Source: Sophora flavescens (Eukaryota; Streptophyta; Magnoliopsida; Fabales; Fabaceae). From it: 64,000 bases of DNA. The translations under genes and the position numbers were made by a program. Where the stretch lies: positions 73,421,676 through 73,485,675 of the forward strand of contig CM061065.1 in assembly GCA_030762895.1 (NCBI GenBank), given 5' to 3'. Shown piece by piece: positions 45,421-56,311 of this stretch; position 1 is the first letter of the stretch, and each line of letters opens with the position of its first letter. The notes beneath the pieces were generated by a model that ran no database searches, was not told the DNA's origin, and worked only from the letters and a program-made list of their open reading frames with translations.

Positions 45421-48249
45421 TGTCAGTAACATACCAAAAAGTAAAATGGAAAATTAGCAGCTACTTGCTAGTCCCCTCCTTGATAATCCAAATTTATCAA
45501 ACATCTTATCAAAGAAAAAATATACAATATAAGAACCAAAGAAAAATAAGATTATGGCAAGGCATGGTGAAAATTTTACCCAAGGTTATAGATGTCAGCT
45601 GGCTCGTCAATGCCTAGCCAATCATCAATATGGGTCATACAACACATATTATTTCATCTGAAAAAAATAAAAATAAAACTTACGGTTAACTTGTACATTA
45701 TAAGATCCTCTCGATCATAAAAAAGTACAGAAGGGAATTAAAAATATAGAAACCCACTACCTTCCCTACGATGTAACAAAGTTCAAGTCTGAAGCCAAAG
45801 AAAAATGGCAAGCATTATAATAAAATTAATTTTGGAAATCATCTTCAAGATAAATAACGAAGTCAACCAGAAAAAAGATAAATAACATAGTTAGAATATT
45901 ATACTCTTCATCACTTACAAAAATAGCCTCTAATTTTCATTTTTATTGCATCAATGAATATGGCAGCATATATGATTAGCCTTCGGGTTTCACTTCCTAA
46001 TCTGTCATCAAAGCAGTAACAGGAGCATGGCCACCTGCATACTGTCATTAACTTCCTAGGAGTACCTAAGATTATGAACTTGGTTTTGTCAATCATAAGC
46101 CATAAATTCCCTTAAACAGGGTTAAAAAATAATATAAAAAATAGATAATTGATTTGTACAAGTTATTAGATCAATGTTTACAAAAATTAAAAAGTAAAAT
46201 TTTAAACCTCATTATATAAAATTCTAAATTTAGATAACTCCTAATTGTTACACAAATGCAGCACATCTCTGCAAACACTTGTAGCCTTCATCCTCTATTC
46301 TAGAAATCTAAAATCCAAAGTTATAGCCATACTTGTAAGTGGAAAATCAATCTTCATGACTAGGAATTCTAAAGGGTCTTGGCAACTTTAAACTACAAGT
46401 AGTCTCTTATCATTACTGAGTCATGGCATGCCAGAGCAATCCTTCTGTGGTTGTCACTCTTAAGTCAATAATTCTGAATCCATTTACCCTCTGAAGATCA
46501 GAAGCCACATAAACTTTTCTTGTCTCAAATATCCTATCTGTCTTCCTTTCTTCCTAAATATAATTACTCTGCAAGTTCATAGGCATCTAAAGGCTAAAAT
46601 AATTACTTAAGAAACTATTTACATTTGTTTGAAAATACAGTTATATGCCGGCTCTAGCAAAAAATATAACCCAAGTTCAAAACCATGCAACACAGCAGTA
46701 AATTCAAATGAAACTTCACCATCATTGAAAAGCATAGACACCACATCTGCTAGCTTTGTGACTCATGTTCATTTGCAGAGCAGTTTACCATGTGTTTGAT
46801 CGTATTGGCATGTGATAGCTGATGTTATTGTAATGGACCTCCATGTGTGGGCTCCAACGCACTTCGAATCCTTACTGCTAGACAAGTAATCTGTAGAGTG
46901 AATTCAAAGCAAATTACAAGAATTAGTGCAAAGACAATGAGGTGCAGAAACAACAAAACTGTTTGCCTCATTACATAAAAGTTTCAGCACAAACATCAAT
47001 ACATATACAAATATATTCTTCACAGATTCACCAAAGCATATGATTGATCAACAAAAGTTGAAGTAATTAACAAAGATCGTTTGCCTTCCAACTATGGTCA
47101 CCAGAAGCATTTCATAACAAATATTCTTCCCATGGCTACATGCACATGAACATTGAGAACAAAGACAATCAACTAAATTAGTTGCCTGTAATTTGAAATT
47201 TCAATCAAGGTTTATAGTTAGAACCCTTACCTCAAGGTTGTTCGAGAATCTATGTTTTGGGGGTGGAAGTGAGTTTCTTCAAATTCCTCCCCTCCAGTTC
47301 CTTTTGCTTCCACACAAGAATAGAGTGAAAGACCATGAAAATGGTGATTCTTCAAGAAGATTTAGGGAAAAACCCATTAGGTGAACAAGTATATAGTGAG
47401 AAGCAAAACCATATTTTAACAAAAAATGAAACACATCATTGCTGCAAAGAGAATCCAACAAAATCATAATTATCCTTCCACAAAGGTTTCTTCAATTTCA
47501 TAGGTTTCAACAAGACCCACACTTAATATATTAGTAGAAATTGATTATAGGCATGCAGAAAGAAAGTTAACCAAAGGATAACACTCTTCACTACACACAC
47601 ACAAACAACAGAAAAAACCTCCTCCCCCCGTAATTTTCATAGGAATACAATTACAATTCACAGTGCAACTCAAAATGCAAAACAATGTTATTCAATTTCA
47701 AATAGTTAAATCAACAAAATAAACAATCGCTTCCCTCTCCTAAAATAGTTATTCATAAATGAAAATCCAAAACTATTGAAGTTCAGCTATTGAGAGATTT
47801 CCTTAAAAATTGTCGATTCACAAACAAGCAAAAATAAAAGGTTAAAAATCAAATTTCAAAAATAAAGATGGAATCACATTCAATTTTGGAATCGGAACAA
47901 GAAACCCTAAAAAGAGAACCCTTGGCCTAAATCACGGAATCAAACCCATGAGGTGGTGGTGGTGGTGGTCTCGGTTGCAGTGGTGGTGGTGGTATCGGGG
48001 CGCTGTGGTGGTGGTGGCGACGCGGCATGGTGTGGAGGAAGAGAGAATGAAAGACGAAGACTGAAAGAATGAGAATCAGAGAAGGATATGAATACTTACC
48101 GAAGGAGGAGGAAAGGATGGCGGCACTGCACTGGTGGTGGTGATGGCGGCGCAGCGTGGCATGGTGTGGTGGTCGGAGCAGGGAAGTGAGAGAGAAGAAA
48201 AGAGAGAAATGAGGAAGAAAATGGGGTGTCCTCACAATTTAGGGCTTTT
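45421..48249. other. Interior of the CACTA element without a recognised gene
   Basis: No transposase, TNP or captured-gene domain was recognised. At 47945-48180, GGT/GGC trinucleotide-rich sequence occurs twice with a shared CGGCATGGTGTGG block, giving a proline/histidine-rich frame on the minus strand (47927-48235) that is best explained by simple sequence. The rest is A/T-rich on both strands. Confidence 0.4.
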
Positions 48250-50622
48250 ATTGTCAACGACCGAATATTTCGGTTGCTAAGTCGCTAGATCGGTAGCAAG
48301 TCACTTTCAAAAAATCGGTCGTTATAATTGGTCGCTATGTGTCTCCCTTCTAATTTGAATCAGCGTGTTTTAGCGACCGAATTCAAAATCGATCGCTAAG
48401 TTGCTCCAATATTATCGTTAAAATTAAATCGGTCGCTATTTCGGTCGCAAATAAAGTAAATTTTTTTGACTTTTTAATTAAGTGGTTTAGCGACCAATTT
48501 AGCGACCATCGAACTTGCGACCATACAAATCGGTCTCTAAACACAAGTTTTATAGAAAGTATGAAAATCATGAAATCAATCGCCATTTCGAACGCTAGTA
48601 GCGACGGACTTGTTCTGTCGCCAAATTTCGGTTGCTATTTCAACTTTTTTTTGTAGTGTTGTCTGACCATGCTAATGTGAGCACGACTCCGAGCTCATTC
48701 TAAGCACGACCGTGCTTAGTGGGGAGCACGACCATGGTCGTGTCAGAGTTTATAAAAAGAGAGCAGTGTGCTAGGGTTTATTAGTGTAAACCCTAGTTTG
48801 GCACATTGGGCAAGCCTAGTGTGGTAGAAACCTCTTCCTTTTCCTTTCCCTTTAACCCTTTGAAGTTCTTGGTGATCTTGAGTCCGTTTGGGAGAGAGTC
48901 ACACGCGCTAGTGTCGTTTAAGGTAACGTCATCCCCCTTTCTTAGTCTCTTTTCTATTATTAGATCTAGAGACTAATTGGTTGTTCTCTTCTTGTTTAGT
49001 CAAGGCTTGGGAACTCATCGAGCCACTCGTGGGAATGTGTCTAGTTCGCCCACACCTTTGTTTTGGGAATCTTCATACCAGTTATGGGGAGAAGGGCTAG
49101 TATAAACATGTAGGCTATGGGGTAATGTAAGATGAGGGTTAACCCATGACCCGTTTGCATGCTATTTGTCTAATTGATGTTGTATGCTAATGTATGTTGT
49201 TGCCTTGATAATTGGTATGCTTACTGTTATTGTTATTTATGTTTATTTCATGAGTATGTTGAATTAATGATGATGTTGTTTTGATAAGGATGTTGTTGTG
49301 CTCTGAATGAGTGTGAATTATTGAGGATGTTAATGCCAACAATGATGTTAATAAGTCTTAATTAATTAATAAGGCTTGATAATGATGTTTAAGACGTTAA
49401 AATACGTTAACAATGGTAAATGAGATTAAGGGATGTGTTCCCAGTTGTTCATAAGACATGAATATAGTGTGAGAAGCGAGATTATGATCATAGGGCTTAC
49501 TTAAGGACCCTAGGATTGATTATTGAGTGTTCTATGGACATTAATAACGAAGTTGTGATTAAAAGATTAATTCCCCATAAGTGTAAGACATGGAATTAAT
49601 TAAGAATAATGAAACTGAAAACTAATGGATAGTTAAAAGCCCATAGGAACGATCCTTGAATGCCCTAGGAACTTGGTAAGGGTTCTTCAACCCTTTTGCC
49701 CAGAAACAGTACGATCACGCTCCATTGAGTACGGCAGTACTCAATAGTCAGCACGACTGTGCTTCCCTATACAGAACAAAATGCAGAAAACAGAACAAGG
49801 GTAGTTTACCCCAATTGTTCCCAAAAATAATAATGAAACAAGACACCAAACGAAGTAATGACAAGCTAGATAACTTAAAGATAATAATGTACCTTGGTAG
49901 TCGTGTGGCCAAGGGGGCCTTGATACTTAATGGTCAATGTATTGAGCTCTGGTGCATATTGGCTAGAGTGTTAAAATTAAAGTGAGAAGATGATGTTGTA
50001 CCTGGGTAGCCTAGTGGCCAAGGGGGCCTCGATAGCCTTGTGGTCGAGGTGTTGAGCTCTTATGCTTGTTGGCCAGAATGTTAATAAATGTTTAAAGTCA
50101 AAGGATTAAAGACAATGTTATCTTTGGTGCTTGATGGCCATAGTAAATGGTACTGATGGAGGTGGTAGATAGACGGTTGTCTGTTTGTTTGCATGCATCA
50201 TGCATGAAGTTGTTAGGGGCAGGTACGACAGTTGGGGAGGTTGTCCGAGAGTCAGGCGATCTGGCAGTCCGGCGTGATCTATGTGATCTAGCCCCCCGTG
50301 GTGGTGCATCCAAGAGTGTGGTGCGTCGGTTTTCCAAGGGGTCCACTCAAGGTAAGGTGGATTGCCCTGGCGTTGGTGCTTATTGGACAATGTGGAAATG
50401 TAACTCCAAAGTCGTACACCCGGTATAGATGGATCCACATGAATTCGGAGTAGTGAGTCGTATTGCATTATATAACTGATGTATGTGATATGTTGTGATA
50501 TACTTGTTGTGTTGGTATGTTGCATATTATGTTGCTTTGTTGTATGTTCATCTTTCCAACTATCATGTTGCCGTTATGTTTATATATATGGTTCTAATTC
50601 CCCGTCTTTTGTTGTTGCTTTG

Positions 50623-52047
50623 TGGTCGCGCTGTCGCCACGCACCAAAAAGAACGAGCGTTTACAAAAATAATGTAGATAGGGGAGCGACAACTCGGATG
50701 TCGTCTCTCAAGGACTCTTAGGCGTTGTTATTATTAACAGAAAATTAATTCTGGGGGTTTTGGAGTGAATGCTAATAAAATAAAGAAAATAAAACAATAA
50801 AAACAGACTAGTTAAAAGATTAACAAATATGCTAAGAAACGATCAACCCACTGTTCTTGGTTTCCCACTATCATTGGTTCATATAAATCCAAGCCCTAAG
50901 CAGATTCTAATCCCCTCCCGGTTGTAGCAACAATTAACAAACGAAATCGCTACTACGGATATATGTTCCTATTCCCGAATTAAACAAACGGGGTTAAGCC
51001 CTCATGAACTAAACGAACATGAATGAACACACGCGAATTAAACAAACGTGATTAAGTATAGGAACATAACATCACCGAAATGAATCAATACAACACTATA
51101 CACTCCTGAATTAAACAAACAGAAATGTATAATATTGCATTGAAAAGAGAAAAGCATAGAAAACAGGAATACAAGAACCTCAAGTGTAAATGGAACCCAA
51201 TCCCAGTAGATTAATCAAGGAGACTAGTTCTCCATTACAGACTTAAACACAAAAGAAAAGAAAGGAAAATAAACTACTACTACTGACAATCAAAGACTAG
51301 CCAAAACTGGCTAACTCTGACTTGCCCACACTATGACTAACTCCTCTCTCAATATCTGAATGCTCCTTTTATTAACTTCAACCTCTGCCTCTTAGCTTTC
51401 CAAAGCCACTTAATTTGCTTAATTATGAATTAAGATGAGGGAGTTATGTCCACATTCAACTCATAGGGCAGCTGAAACGCCTCTGACTTCACATGGATTA
51501 AAGCCCTTCAAAACGGCTCTGTTTGGAATAATGGTCTTCATGAGTGTTAAAGCTCTTTGTTTGATCTTTCATTTGCCACCGGTTTCAGTTCCAACCGACA
51601 TCTACAGCCCAAGTTATGGCCCAATCTTCATGACCAGTTCAGGTTCCAGTGACAAAAATTATGTTCTGACTTCAAGGCCCAATGTGACCCACTATACATC
51701 CAATTCAGCATCTTAGTTCTTCATGAAAGTTGTTGGGCTTCCTTTTAGCTTTCCTGTTCTGACTCCTGCGTTTCTGTTTTTATAAGAGGACCGCACGTCA
51801 CGGCCTAGGTGTGATGGCCTCTGCTTCAGGTGTACTTCCCTTCTTGCTCTTCTTATTGCCCTGAAAAACAGAAAATAACATAAGTACTTTATTTAACTCT
51901 AAATCAACTAAATTAACCTAAAAACACTTTACAGACTCAAAATACTACTTAAGGACAATCAAGTCTAATTTGGGCGCAAATGATATAAAATTAGCACAAA
52001 GCCAAGGTTCTTATTAGTTATAACACCAGTCAACAAGAGGCTCATCA
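50623..52047 (-). repeat. 3' LTR of the non-autonomous element
   Basis: Downstream copy, same length as the 5' LTR. The palindrome here has one change (TCACGGCCTAGGTGTGA, 51798-51814). The purine tract AAGTTTGGGGTATTT precedes it on the minus strand (52048-52065), with GGGGACAAGCAAAG just upstream as in the Athila element. Confidence 0.9.
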
Positions 52048-53472
52048 AAATACCCCAAACTTAAACTTTGCTTGTCCCCAAGCAAAATAAAACTCAAAAA
52101 CTTAAAAAGACTCAAGACCTGGCAAAACATGGCAAGCTTAAGGATTCAATCAACTTTACACAGATTTCAAGCAATTCAACAAAATGATTTTTCCTTCAGT
52201 GTTCCCCCCTTTCAAGCAAAGTAATCCCCACATTCATTTATTCCAAACAATTGAGAATTTCATCATTCAAACACTTATTAATCTAATAAGGGGATCCAAG
52301 TTACACACAAAAAGGAGATCACCAATTTCAAACAACTGCCTTCCTCACAAGGGAAATTTGTGTTTCACTCAATCGCTCAGTTTGTGTCAGGCTATCAACA
52401 ATTCACTCAATTTCACTTTTAAGAGCACTTCCCATAAATTTGATTTTCATCTCCAAATGATTCCCACAGAAAACATGCAAGCAACATCAGAAGGTCTTTT
52501 ATGGGTTGTAATGGGGCCTGACTAAGGGTAGGATATACAAAGGTACTAGGCTGAAGACCCTAGGAACTAAGAGAGCATGAGCTTTACACACATTGAATTT
52601 CACTCAAGTTCCTTTCTTAATTTTTTTCTTTATGCTTCTGGGTGACTACAACCTTTTTATTTCTTTTTGACATTTTTGCACTTTTATTTTTTTTCTGTTT
52701 TTCTTTCTTTTATTTTTTTCTTTTTTTTCTTTTTTTTTATAACAGTTTTTTTTTTCTTTTTACATAAATTTTTTTTTTCAATCCCAAACAACATATTACA
52801 CATTGCAGCCACCCCAAACTTTGGTTTCTTGCACCCATTCTAAGATTCCATGCTCTCCTAATCCTAAGATCGGGTTAACATGGTTTTCCAGATTTTTGGG
52901 CTTATAACATTAGGTTATCAAGAAGTAATAGGCTAATCAGGCTCAAAGGGGCTAACTAAGGAACATGCATCAGGAATTGGTTATTTTTAGGCTAAGTAGC
53001 TATTTACAAAGAGAATGCCTAAATTATTTGAAGCAAACACATAATCATGCAAACCATAAAGAGATTCAAGCAAATTCAGGAAAGTGCAACTCAAAAAGTG
53101 ATTTTCACACAGTTTAGAACATGTTGGAGGCTCAAAACCTCACCTGGACATTTTTTTGCAAATTATTTGAAAGAGATTCTATCCCTAGTGTGTGCTTCCT
53201 ATCACCCCAAACTTATCATAAATCATGCCATCATAATAAAATCTCAAAGTTCAGTTTTCAATCACATGGGGATCATTTTTCAAAAAAAATTTCAAATCCT
53301 AGGGGAACAGTCAACAATATCATGCAATCAATCTATGCAAAAATTAATAAAATCCAATAAACTTGCCAATACTAGACTTAACACAACTCCTGAGCTTCTC
53401 AAATTATTCAGGAGCTTTATTAAAAACAAAACAGAAATAAAGCAAGGAAAAGAAAATTAAAAGAGATAAGGG
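52048..53472 (-). other. Non-coding 3' region of the non-autonomous element
   Basis: As in the Athila element, a GTTTGGGGTGATAG block (near 53200, minus strand), an A-rich purine run (T-rich on plus, about 52615-52790) and a final purine tract occur in the same order. The plus-strand open frames at 52184-52525 and 53047-53460 show no protein features. Confidence 0.65.
53386..53415 (-). other. Hairpin shared with the Athila element
   Basis: On the minus strand GCTCCTGA and TCAGGAGT pair around the loop ATAATTTGAGAAGC. The loop equals that at 5426-5439; the stem differs by one full pair swap and one G-T pair. It lies about 60 bases after the ORF stop. Confidence 0.6.
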
Positions 53473-54762
53473 TTAAGAAAACTCATTAAGGGCGGTTCCA
53501 CCAGGATCCCATTGCTTGTAGCATAAGGCCCACGTGATGGACAAAGAGTGGGAGTTCATTCCATGCTTCCATGACTTGCAGCCTTGATGTGGGGGTGAGC
53601 ACTTGACAATTATGATGACTTCGCTGAGTGCGGCAGACTTCTCACTCCCCTTCGGGTCACAGCTGACCTCTTTATCTACAAAGTCTCCCCAATAGAAGTG
53701 GGGCTCAACCTCTTGGACCGGCCATGGTGCAAAATCCAAGGGTGCAAAATCCATCACTGGTGGCTCCTCAGGGGGAGGTGGCAAACAGTTAGATGGGGTT
53801 CTTAGTCTTTGCTTCAACTTCGCAAGGTCTTCATTCTTTGCATTAACAAATTTATCACCTGCTATACATGCAGAAATTTCAGCACACACCACACAAAAGT
53901 TAGTGTTAGTAGAGTCAGTACATATATCACAATAAAATGAATCAGAAAAATTCTGAATGTCTGGAAATTCAGCAATTAATTCATCCACCCCATTACTCTC
54001 AACACATGCATTTGATTCAATTGAATCATCTACTTCCAAAGGTTTTTCATCATCCTCAAGCACGGTGGAGCAGATGTCCTCCTGATCCTCCTGATCCTCA
54101 TTTTCTACATTTTCTGAACAGAATAAAGCTGCATAACAGTGTATACACAGAGCAGTGCCATCACAATAACATTCATCACATGCATTAGAATCAGGGGATT
54201 CAACAGACAATTCATCAATAGAAATATCATCAAAATTAGCATCAGAGGTGTCTTCAAGAATAACCATCTGTGAGTCTTTATGTTCTTCAAGGGGCTGTGG
54301 AGTTAGCATTGCAGCCGAGTTGGCGGTAACTTGATCAATTAGAGCGGACAACTTCTGAGATTCAGCTTGGCTCCTCTGGCATTCAGCCTCCATCTCCTGT
54401 TGGAATTCAAGATTTTGCTGTGCTAACCGTTGATTGTTCTCTTTCATTTGTTGTAGCATTTCTTCCAAACTGAGTTGAGCTAGTGTAGGGTCAGGCTGAT
54501 ATTGTTGGCTTACTGCCATCCGTCGATTGTTCTCGGCCATTTGTTGTATCATAGAAGCAATCTCATCCAAGGTGCTCTGTCCTACACTTTGTTGGCTAAA
54601 ATGATTATTCACTCCAAACCTGCCACAATCACTATTAGACTCATAACTTCCAGTAAAATTAGGATAATATGTGCACGGTGGTGGCTCACTAAAATCAGGA
54701 TAATACATGCATGGTTGCTTATAATAAACATTAGGCACATAATTTCGCATATAATTATCCAT
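53473..54762 (-). CDS. 429-residue ORF of unknown family with two matching cysteine clusters
   Basis: This is the only substantial frame of the non-autonomous element, starting about 100 bp after the primer site, where gag would lie. Residues 1-50 are Tyr/Pro-rich with a repeated PCxYYPxF unit. Residues 64-140 are a glutamine-rich probable coiled coil with an internal repeat (LDEIASMIQQMAENN, then LSLEEMLQQMKENN). An acidic region follows. Two clusters fit C-x2-C-x7/8-C-x2-C-x5-C: Cys 195, 198, 206, 209, 215 and Cys 278, 281, 290, 293, 299. The first two pairs resemble half of a plant B-box zinc finger. The C-terminal part is Pro-rich then basic. No signal peptide or enzyme motif. The frame is intact over 1.29 kb in a young element, so it is probably translated. 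Function unknown. Confidence 0.75.
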   Translation of the reverse strand: MDNYMRNYVPNVYYKQPCMYYPDFSEPPPCTYYPNFTGSYESNSDCGRFGVNNHFSQQSVGQSTLDEIASMIQQMAENNRRMAVSQQYQPDPTLAQLSLEEMLQQMKENNQRLAQQNLEFQQEMEAECQRSQAESQKLSALIDQVTANSAAMLTPQPLEEHKDSQMVILEDTSDANFDDISIDELSVESPDSNACDECYCDGTALCIHCYAALFCSENVENEDQEDQEDICSTVLEDDEKPLEVDDSIESNACVESNGVDELIAEFPDIQNFSDSFYCDICTDSTNTNFCVVCAEISACIAGDKFVNAKNEDLAKLKQRLRTPSNCLPPPPEEPPVMDFAPLDFAPWPVQEVEPHFYWGDFVDKEVSCDPKGSEKSAALSEVIIIVKCSPPHQGCKSWKHGMNSHSLSITWALCYKQWDPGGTALNEFS

Positions 54763-54862
54763 GGGGGGTGCTAAAATTCACAACCAGACAAAACAGACAA
54801 AACTAATTAGCAAAGAGATTTTTTATTTTATTTTTATTTTCTGCTAATAACAACAAACAAGA

Positions 54863-54881
54863 ATCCCCGGCAACGGCGCCA
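54863..54881 (-). promoter_or_regulatory. Primer-binding site of the non-autonomous element
   Basis: On the minus strand TGGCGCCGTTGCCGGGGA begins a few bases after the LTR. This is the site used by Athila and related gypsy elements, usually assigned to aspartate tRNA. Confidence 0.85.
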
Positions 54882-54886
54882 ATTTT

Positions 54887-56311
54887 TGGTCGCGCTGTCG
54901 CCACGCGCCAAAAAGAACGAGCGTTTATAAAAATAATGTAGATAGGGGAGCGACAACTCGGATGTCGTCTCTCAAGGACTCTTAGGCGTTGTTATTATTA
55001 ACAGAAAATTAATTCTGGGGGTTTTGGAGTGAATGCTAATAAAATAAAGAAAATAAAACAATAAAAACAGAGTAGTTAAAAGATTAACAAATATGCTAAG
55101 AAACGATCAACCCACTGTTCTTGGTTTCCCACTATCATTGGTTCATATAAATCCAAGCCCTGAGCAGATTCTAATCCCCTCCCGGTTGTAGCAACAATTA
55201 ACAAACGAAATCGCTACTACGGATATATGTTCCTATTCCCGAATTAAACAAACGGGGTTAAGCCCTCATGAACTAAACGAACATGAATGAACACACGCGA
55301 ATTAAACAAACGCGATTAAGTATAGGAACATAACATCACCGAAATGAATCAATACAACACTATACACTCCTGAATTAAACAAACAGAAATGTATAATATT
55401 GCATTGAAAAGAGAAAAGCATAGAAAACAGGAATACAAGAACCTCAAGTGTAAATGGAACCCAATCCCAGTAGATTAATCAAGGAGACTAGTTCTCCATT
55501 ACAGACTTAAACACAAAAGAAAAGAAAGGAAAATAAACTACTACTACTGACAATCAAAGACTAGCCAAAACTGGCTAACTCTGACTTGCCCACACTATGA
55601 CTAACTCCTCTCTCAATATCTGAATGCTCCTTTTATTAACTTCAACCTCTGCCTCTTAGCTTTCCAAAGCCACTTAATTTGCTTAATTATGAATTAAGAT
55701 GAGGGAGTTATGTCCACATTCAACTCATAGGGCAGCTGAAACGCCTCTGACTTCACATGGATTAAAGCCCTTCAAAACGGCTCTGTTTGGAATAATGGTC
55801 TTCATGAGAGTTAAAACTCTTTGTTTGATATTTCATTTGCCACTGGTTTCAGTTCCAACCGACATCTACATCCCAAGTTATGGCCCAATCTTCATGACCA
55901 GTTCAGGTTCCAGTGACAGCAATTATGTTCTGACTTCAAGGCCCAATGTGACCCACTATACATCCAATTCAGCATCTTAGTTCTTCATGAAAGTTGTTGG
56001 GCTTCCTTTTAGCTTTCCTGTTCTGACTCCTGCGTTTCTGTTTTTATAAGAGGACCGCACGTCACGGCCTAGGCGTGATGGCCTCTGCTTCAGGTGTACT
56101 TCCCTTCTTGCTCTTCTTATTGCCCTGAAAAACAGAAAATAACATAAGTACTTTATTTAACTCTAAATCAACTAAATTAACCTAAAAACACTTTACAGAC
56201 TCAAAATACTACTTAAGTACAATCAAGTCTAATTTGGGTGCAAATGATATAAAATTAGCACAAAGCCAAGGTTCTTATTAGTTATAACACCAGTCAACCA
56301 GAGGCTCATCA
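54887..56311 (-). repeat. 5' LTR of the non-autonomous element
   Basis: Upstream copy in the direction of transcription. The palindrome TCACGGCCTAGGCGTGA at 56062-56078 lies just before TATAAAAA (plus-strand complement at about 56040-56048). The LTR ends at 54887 and the primer site follows after five bases. Confidence 0.9.

Larger units (their letters stand above)
40576..48658. mobile_element. Non-autonomous CACTA transposon
   Basis: Termini CACTACAAAA and TTTTGTAGTG, 3-bp duplication TTG (40573-40575, 48659-48661). Subterminal regions (40590-40910 and 48250-48640) are filled with TAGCGACCGA / TCGGTCGCTA repeats in both orientations. No transposase domain is visible. Net length is about 4.06 kb once the inserted solo LTR (41147-45165) is removed. 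Confidence 0.9.
50623..56311 (-). mobile_element. Young non-autonomous Athila-related LTR element with a novel ORF
   Basis: LTRs of exactly 1425 bp each (50623-52047, 54887-56311) begin TGATGAGCC and end CGACCA on the minus strand. The 5-bp duplication CTTTG (50618-50622, 56312-56316) is perfect. The primer site TGGCGCCGTTGCCGGGGA and the tract AGTTTGGGGTATTT before TGATGAG are Athila-type, and a hairpin is shared with the Athila element at 5418. There is no RT, RNase H or integrase. The only large frame is a 429-codon ORF. By eye the LTRs differ at about 16 positions (about 1.1%), which indicates recent insertion. Confidence 0.93.

Noticed and set aside
47927..48235. Proline/histidine-rich frame on the minus strand
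   Set aside because: It is explained by GGT/GGC trinucleotide-rich DNA in two copies and shows no recognisable domain.
51435..51716. Matching 93-codon plus-strand frames here and at 55699-55980
   Set aside because: Both are the same position in the two LTR copies, antisense to the element, and have no protein features.
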